64,000 nt of DNA, taken from assembly GCA_963513935.1 (NCBI GenBank), contig OY740767.1, positions 155,502,431 to 155,566,430 of the forward strand, written 5' to 3'. The notes beneath the pieces were generated by a model, which worked only from the letters and a program-made list of their open reading frames with translations, was not told the origin of the DNA and did not search any database. Both the position numbers and the translations under genes were made by a program. This DNA comes from Aphrophora alni (taxonomy: Eukaryota; Arthropoda; Insecta; Hemiptera; Aphrophoridae). Numbering within the stretch: the stretch's first letter is position 1; the number at the start of each line of letters is the position of its first letter. Shown piece by piece: positions 58,552-64,000 of this stretch.

Positions 58552-59690
58552 CCCTCCAACCGCTAAAAGTCACCATCACGATCTATTTTGCTGAGACCAC
58601 AGTGCTAAAGTCGCGATCGAGATCTAATTAAACAAGGTTTGCTAAAATTGATATAACAACGGTAACTTTTATCCAAACTATATGTATTTTATATAGTAAC
58701 TCTGAGTAAAAGATGCTCTATTCATTTTGCACAATTTTATCGATGGTTATAAGAAAAATCAATGTTAGCAAGCCTGTAAAAGACAACTGTATTTTATGCA
58801 GCAGCTGTCAACTGTTGTTTACTGCTGCGTCATACCGGTAGTGAATTGTTGTTTAGTGTTTTTGTCTATATTATTTTTGTAAATACAATTTATTTTATGA
58901 TTATTTAGTGTATCAGTAGTGTTTTTAGTGTAGTATTACACATATAATAATGAGTGAACTTGGCAATTCAAGTGATATTCGTAACTGTTTGTGTGAAAGT
59001 GATACCGCTATTGATGAAAGCGGTAACTCTGATGTAGGAATCAAATTGTTTGTTTCTTCATTTTTTTTTTTTTTGTGTATTACATATTTTATAATAACTA
59101 ATTTTATTAAGTGTGACTACAGTCGGTACTCTGTGAAATTCCATAATAAGGCAAAACAAACTTGTTTTGCCATAACTAATTTTAGTGAATATATGATATT
59201 TAAAGGTTAAAATAAATGCCAATACTTTCTAAAGAAACAGTAATAGAGCACACTAATTTGCAAAAGTTGGAAGTAGTGTCACACAGTGTGTGAAATTACT
59301 GAATTTTAAGTTTGTGTATGTATGAATGTTTACAACGATGTTGACATTATGAAGAAAATAAAGTGTTACTTATGTTTACATTTTTAGTTTTGTAACAAAA
59401 TTTGCTACATTTTGTATATATTGGAAATTATATTATCATAATTTAGTTATTACCTATGTTGTCACTAAATGGACAAAAGATTTTTTTTTGCGGATATGGG
59501 TTGAAGCGTTTTAAAGTGGTAAGTTTAAATTTTATTTCATTTTGTTCTATGGGTTTTCCTGAAAATATTGATTTATAAAGTGTCATTTTTCAGCCAATAA
59601 AAGTGTATTATTTCCTGTAATAATAAAAGCCTTGTGCAGAGCGTTGAATTAGCTTAGCACTGAGGACTAATATAATCAGCACTTGGAGGG
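58552..59690 (+). mobile_element. piggyBac derivative, internally deleted
   Basis: TTAA at 58548-58551 and 59691-59694. The ends are CCCTCCAACCGCT and, inverted, CCCTCCAAGTGCT. Close to the left end two related direct repeats (AAAGTCACCATCACGATCTA and AAAGTCGCGATCGAGATCTA) form a paired subterminal structure. The only coding remnant is a transposase-like N-terminus. Confidence 0.75.
58950..59210 (+). pseudogene. piggyBac transposase N-terminus fused to non-homologous sequence
   Basis: The frame starts MSELGNSSDIRNCLCESDTA, followed by IDESGNSDVG. A Ser/Asp/Glu-rich start of this kind is typical of piggyBac transposase N-termini. After about 34 residues the frame becomes a hydrophobic low-complexity run (a T-rich tract) that is unlike any transposase. 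It most likely reads across a deletion junction. A true small gene cannot be excluded, but the position inside TTAA ends argues against it. Confidence 0.55.
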
Positions 59691-60783
59691 TTAAGATTGT
59701 TGATGGAAATAATGGATGACAAAATATATAGGCTATACAAATAAAACTGAAGTCACAAAAAACTATCATTAAATAGCTAAAATTACCAATAGCACACAGG
59801 TATAGAACAAAAAAATCTGTAAAATATCATTAAAAAAAAATTATTATTTTTATTTTAATCTATTCTATTATGACAAACTTATCAATGAGTCATTACTGGA
59901 ACTTTTTCTCATTCCTGACTCAACCCCAAAATAATCATAAGAAATAAAATGAACTGTTTTGCAATAGGTAGACCAAATCCTATACAAAAACTGCAGTCAT
60001 CTTGCGTCACTATATAGATTTGATTTTATAGAAAAATTAAATTAACCTAAATATGGACAGTCACTCTACTCTAGTAAGAAAATTTTCACTAAAAAACATA
60101 TTTCTATAATTTCAGACTTTGCCCATTACTAAATCCGCCCCTGTGAGCTTGAATATAATGAGTTAGTACAATAATTAGTGAATAAAAGACGTGTTGAAGC
60201 CCTGTTACAATATCTGTTTTACTCACTGTCGCAGAATGAAATGTTACTGTACGTTGAATTGTCAATAAAAGGATAGTCTTGACCTGCAAGTGCCACCTAA
60301 ATATCACTTGCATTTTATGGTTTAATACAACAATCATACTAACTAATAATTGATATTATAAGTGAATACAATACTATTAAGGTTAGGTTATAATGCACAC
60401 AGTGTATTCTTTCTTTATCACTAACTAAACTAGTTTTATTTTATTTTAAAAATAACTTCTGTTTGTAACAGTTTTAACATTGTCATATGAAATGATTACA
60501 TTTTAGTTCAAATCTCTAAGATGTTCAGGGAGGGGGAGTGAAAAGTGATTGTGGCACATTATCTCAAGAAAGGTTAGAATGATTGATTCAAACTTTTATA
60601 TTTGATTTAAAAATGTGTCTTAAGGAAAGTAATTTAAAAATAAAAGAGGGTTGATTATTATTTTAATAAAAACAAATAGAGTTAATAACTTCAAATTTCT
60701 TAAAGAAAAAAATAATATTAGAATAATTATAAATTGTAATTGAAGAGAAAAGTTTGGAGCTAGGGAAATATATGTATAATCTA

Positions 60784-62016
60784 CGAGGTGCTATCAGAAA
60801 GTTCTTGGACTGTACTCATCATGCCTGTTGTACGTGACTGTACAAGCCAGCATGCCAGCATCTAATAACATAATACTTACCTAACGAGTCAGTGTGCCGA
60901 ATTTCATTGCATTATAAGGTCTCTATGAGTTGTGTTTTGTAATTGTGTGTTAACGTTCATTTACAAATTTTATTACGGCTAATAAATTTGAGCAACAAGC
61001 TTGAATCAAGTTTTGTTTTAAACTTGGTAAATCGCCTACTGAAACTTTTACAATGTTTTGGAGAACTTTCCCTAAAGAGAGTATAGGTTTCTGAGTTGTA
61101 AGGTCGTTTTAAGGCTGGCAGAATTTTTCTTCAAGATGATCACCATTCAGGACAACCTTCCACGAGCAAAACAGATGAAAATGTTGGAAAAATTCTACAA
61201 CTCATTCACGAAGACCATCAGCAAACAATCCATGATTTGTGTACAAGTGTTGGCTATGGAAGCTGCTAAGAAATTCTAACTAAAAATTTAGACATACGTC
61301 GTGTTGCTGCGAAATTCGTTCCTCCGTTTTTGTCTGTGGATCAGAAACAGTGTAGTTTTGATGTGTGGAGTCAACTCAGAGAAATGTCTAAAAATGACCT
61401 TACATTCATCTCCAGGGTCATAACCGGTGAGAAAAGATGGTTTTATGGCTATGATGCAGAAACAAAACAGCAGTCGTCACAGTAGAAAAGTCTATGGTCA
61501 CAGAGACTAAAAAAAGCAGGTTTGCAGGTTATAAGTGCAACAAAAACCATGCTCATCGTGTTTTTCGACATAAAAGCCATTGTCCATCGTGAGTTCATGC
61601 CAGGTGTTACAGTGAAGTGAGATTTTTATTGAGACGTTAAAGTGGCTTTTACATCATGACAATGCATCTGCTCATGATTCAATGAAAACAATACAGTTTT
61701 TGACCAAAAACAATATGGTAACCTCCTACACCCTCCATATTCACCAGATTTACCCCTCGAAAGTAAAAATTCACATGAAAGGTTACCGTTTTAACACTGT
61801 TGAAAACATTAAAAAAAAAAAAAAAAAACGCAGGAGGTGCTTGAAAAGCCTTCAGGAAAAGGATTTCTTGACACTTTACAGGCATGGAATAATGCAATGA
61901 AACTCAGCACACTGACTCATAAGGTATTACATAATTGGACGCTGTCATACTGGCTTTTACAGTCACGTCCAACAGCCGTGATGAGTACAGTCCGGGAACT
62001 TTCTGATAGCACCTCG
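60784..62016 (+). mobile_element. Mariner element with about 75-bp inverted repeats
   Basis: Flanked by TA on both sides (60782-60783 and 62017-62018). The ends start CGAGGTGCTATCAGAAAGTT. The inverted repeat continues for roughly 75 bp with few mismatches, far beyond the usual 25-30 bp. The 1233-bp length is that of a full mariner. The transposase inside is degenerate. Confidence 0.88.
60990..61910 (+). pseudogene. Mariner transposase, frameshifted
   Basis: Blocks in order: IKFCFKLGKSPTETF (helix-turn-helix), then in shifted frames SGQPSTSKTDENV, LIHEDHQQTIHDL, RRVAAKFVPPFLSVDQKQ, VITGEKRWFYGYDAETKQQS (GDETW..GYDPETKQQS in relatives, so the catalytic Asp is changed to Lys or lost), TMLIVFFDIKAIVH, and WLLHHDNASAHDSM (second catalytic Asp). 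The final PHPPYSPDL block is distorted, and an A18 run adds a shift. It belongs to the mariner family with the DD34D pattern and is inactive. Confidence 0.88.
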
Positions 62017-62829
62017 TATTTCTATTCTCACATACTAAAAAATAAAAATAAAAAATTTATTTTGATATTTTTATTCTAAATAACCTTTCTGACAGTTTGT
62101 GTCCAAGAACTTATATAAGAGAATGATTCAACTTACAAAATACTAAATTACTTCCTTATTATAACAAGCTTCCAGAACCAGATTATTTTCATGGCTCTAT
62201 GCTCTAATTATGGAAGATCGTAAAGAGGAAATACTAAATCTCAAAAGTTAAAATTTACAGATGTTAGTTCTAGAATTAATGGTGCAACCCTCTCTATGAT
62301 GTTTTGTTTTTTACCAATAACACCTAAAGTGGCATTTTTGTCTTAGGACAGCTACCCTCATATTTTGAATTATATAAAAAATACCTCAAGATATTACTGG
62401 CCCATATATTGGTTAACTTATTTAGGCTATAGAGACAACAGACTACAGAAAGATATCATTTCAAAAATCCAGGGGACCATAACATGAATATTTTGATAAA
62501 ACTCAACATCAATCTTTTGACTCATCACATAATTTAAATGAACACAGATATATCCCCTTACTTTGGCCTATTATTTAAAATCTCACCCTTCACAGGGTGA
62601 TCTTATGAGGCATTCTCCAGACACCTTCAAGTGGCATTTTTAAAGGCAACGGAGGAGCATCATAAGTGTGTTGTGTTTAATTATGACGTAATAGCCCGTT
62701 GTTGACCATTTTGTCTACATTTTACACATGATTGTTGTGGTGTGTATGATAAATAATCCTGCCAATTAGTAGGTTTGTACTATAGTATATTTTTGTTAGC
62801 AAAAACATTACTGCTGCTGAAATTCATAA

Positions 62830-63560
62830 CCAACTTGTTATATTTATGGCCAGACATTGAGAGTGAAGAAAGGCAACAGTGTCATTTTTGTTTCAGGATG
62901 GACGAATGAATGTCCATGACACCAGTCACTCAACGATACCTGCAGATGGTTTAGAGGAACAAGTGGATCTAAAAATTAATGATTTCAGAATTATCGTTTC
63001 ATTTCCCTAATGTGTGATAAACAGAAATTTACGATATTGTGACAGAGAAACTTCATTACAAAAATTGTGTGCCAGAAGGCTTCCGGCAATTGTTTCAAAT
63101 GTTAACTGAAACGCATAAACAAAAATATGTGACTTCAGCTTAAACATATTTGCAAAGGAAGACAAAGGGCTGTTCGAGCAACTCGTCACTAAAGATGAAA
63201 CCTGGGTTATGTACACAAATGTCTAGTCATAACAGTATTAATCCAATGGCAACACTCATCATATTCGAAAGCTACTTAAGCATACACGCTCTGCCTCAAG
63301 ATCATGGCTACTAATTTTTGGAATAAGAAAGGCAGCTTTGTGATTGATTTTATGCAATGTGAAACAACTATGAATACTAGCATGTACAGACAAGATTTAC
63401 AAAACAAAAGACATGGTTGTTATCCAGTGGAATATTGTTTTTGCACAATAATGTTTTTGTTACAAAAATTGACTAAGAAGTTTTTGATCACTCGCCGTCC
63501 TATTATCACTCATTCTTGTATATAAAGAAATGGCTTGGACTGCAGCAGTTTGAAAATGAT
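62830..63560 (+). pseudogene. Mariner transposase relic (HTH_48 type)
   Basis: Plus-strand blocks in three frames: ADGLEEQVDLKI then FQNYRF, a stretch around EIYDIVTEKLHYKN (from the DNA at 63020-63065), LVTKDETWV at 63186-63212 (the VTGDETWV block, Gly and Asp changed), KIMATNFWNKKGSFVIDFMQ, and YRQDLQNKR. In relatives these read LLYEIVTEKLHYKKLC, IVTGDETWV, KIMATVFWDRKGVLLVDFM and YCETLKKLR. Heavily decayed. Same family as the fragment at 8815-9076. Confidence 0.75.
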
Positions 63561-63602
63561 GATAAACTGAAGGCCAGCGTTACTAACTGATTCAATTTAT
63601 TT

Positions 63603-63700
63603 TACTTGTTTAAAGGCTAAAAACATCTCAGCCATCATCACTATATAAAAAAATGGAAGAATAAACAATAAAATAAATAGTCCATGTGCTCAGGGAGAAG
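63603..63700. repeat. Short interspersed repeat shared with 7505-7625
   Basis: TTGTTTAAAGGCTAAAAACA, then CTCAGCCATCATCA and an A-rich tract. It directly follows the mariner relic. Confidence 0.45.
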
Positions 63701-64000
63701 AAGATGGAATAAGGAATATTGAAACAATACAAAAATGTGTGGAAGACGATAGTGATTATGTTGAAAACATGTAGATTTTATTGGTTATAATTAATCATTT
63801 TAATCTTTTAATGAGTTGGAAAAAACTGCGTTTAAATCTTTCTTTAATTGCGCCTCATATTTAAGTCATTTTCCCGTTGGTCAACCTTGCTATTTAATTT
63901 TTCTTCTCCTTCTTCTTTGTTTTTACCAGTCGTATAAATATTAGATGTCAATTATATTTCAGTAAGGCTAACGGCAAAACATACAGCTTAATAAAGTTAA

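Larger units (their letters stand above)
57042..60143. mobile_element. hAT-like element relic containing a piggyBac derivative
   Basis: The left end CAGGGACGGATTTA and the inverted right end CAGGGGCGGATTTA match at 13 of 14 positions, and a TAATG...GGGC block follows on both sides. CAGGG.CGG ends are common in hAT elements. The 8-bp flanks do not match (TATAAATT against TGAGCTTG), so the two ends might belong to different copies. Without the nested piggyBac the element would be about 1.96 kb. No transposase frame was found. Confidence 0.45.

Overview
The window is AT-rich eukaryotic DNA, almost certainly from an insect. The organism call rests on spliced coding exons, insect-type transposons (piggyBac, mariner, Harbinger, hAT, pogo, Penelope) and a 5S-derived SINE. 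A hemipteran is a guess only. There are no bacterial features, operons or CRISPR arrays.

One host gene is well supported. It lies on the minus strand, with ten coding exons between 49750 (upstream end seen) and 27378 (stop codon). The exons encode tandem thioredoxin-fold modules of about 108 residues followed by one C-terminal membrane span. The 5' end of the gene is outside the window or was not recognised. Each module is normally split over two exons: a helical half with the first strand, and a half carrying the CxxC site and cis-proline. CxxC is present in three of the four visible modules and lost in the last one. A small extra exon with its own stop and AATAAA at 50120-50193 may be an alternative 3' end of this gene or belong to another transcript.

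Nearly everything else is mobile-element debris. From left to right: a foldback repeat (112-950); a piggyBac remnant (2328-4471) with a Mutator-like transposase element nested inside it; a Harbinger remnant (4478-5560) carrying a Penelope-like fragment with a clean 14-bp target duplication; LINE and mariner scraps (5570-9076); a nearly perfect hairpin near 9.87 kb; a complex duplication with two 5S-derived SINE copies in opposite orientation (14.46-15.52 kb); a small hAT (17136-18082); LINE and hAT fragments (18.8-20.0 kb); a piggyBac with transposase debris (20269-21937); a short TTAA-flanked element (22625-23566) and a MITE (24313-24552).

The introns of the thioredoxin-module gene then hold a Penelope-like element with an intact reverse transcriptase aspartate motif (33.6-35.3 kb), a 136-bp CT microsatellite, an R1/I-type LINE, a pogo-type MITE, two more LINE tails and a DDE transposase pseudogene. 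Upstream of 50 kb there are a duplicated segment with a coding-like exon, a second DDE transposase relic, a second Harbinger relic, a hAT-like element containing a piggyBac derivative, a 1.23-kb mariner with about 75-bp inverted repeats, and another mariner relic.

Two cross-cutting patterns stand out. At least four TTAA-flanked elements share the same end architecture with different sequences. The palindrome TAGGCCTA occurs ten times, about twenty times the composition-based expectation, and in one SINE copy it sits exactly where the sister copy has a plain TA. All coordinates and homologies were read by eye; no database search was possible.
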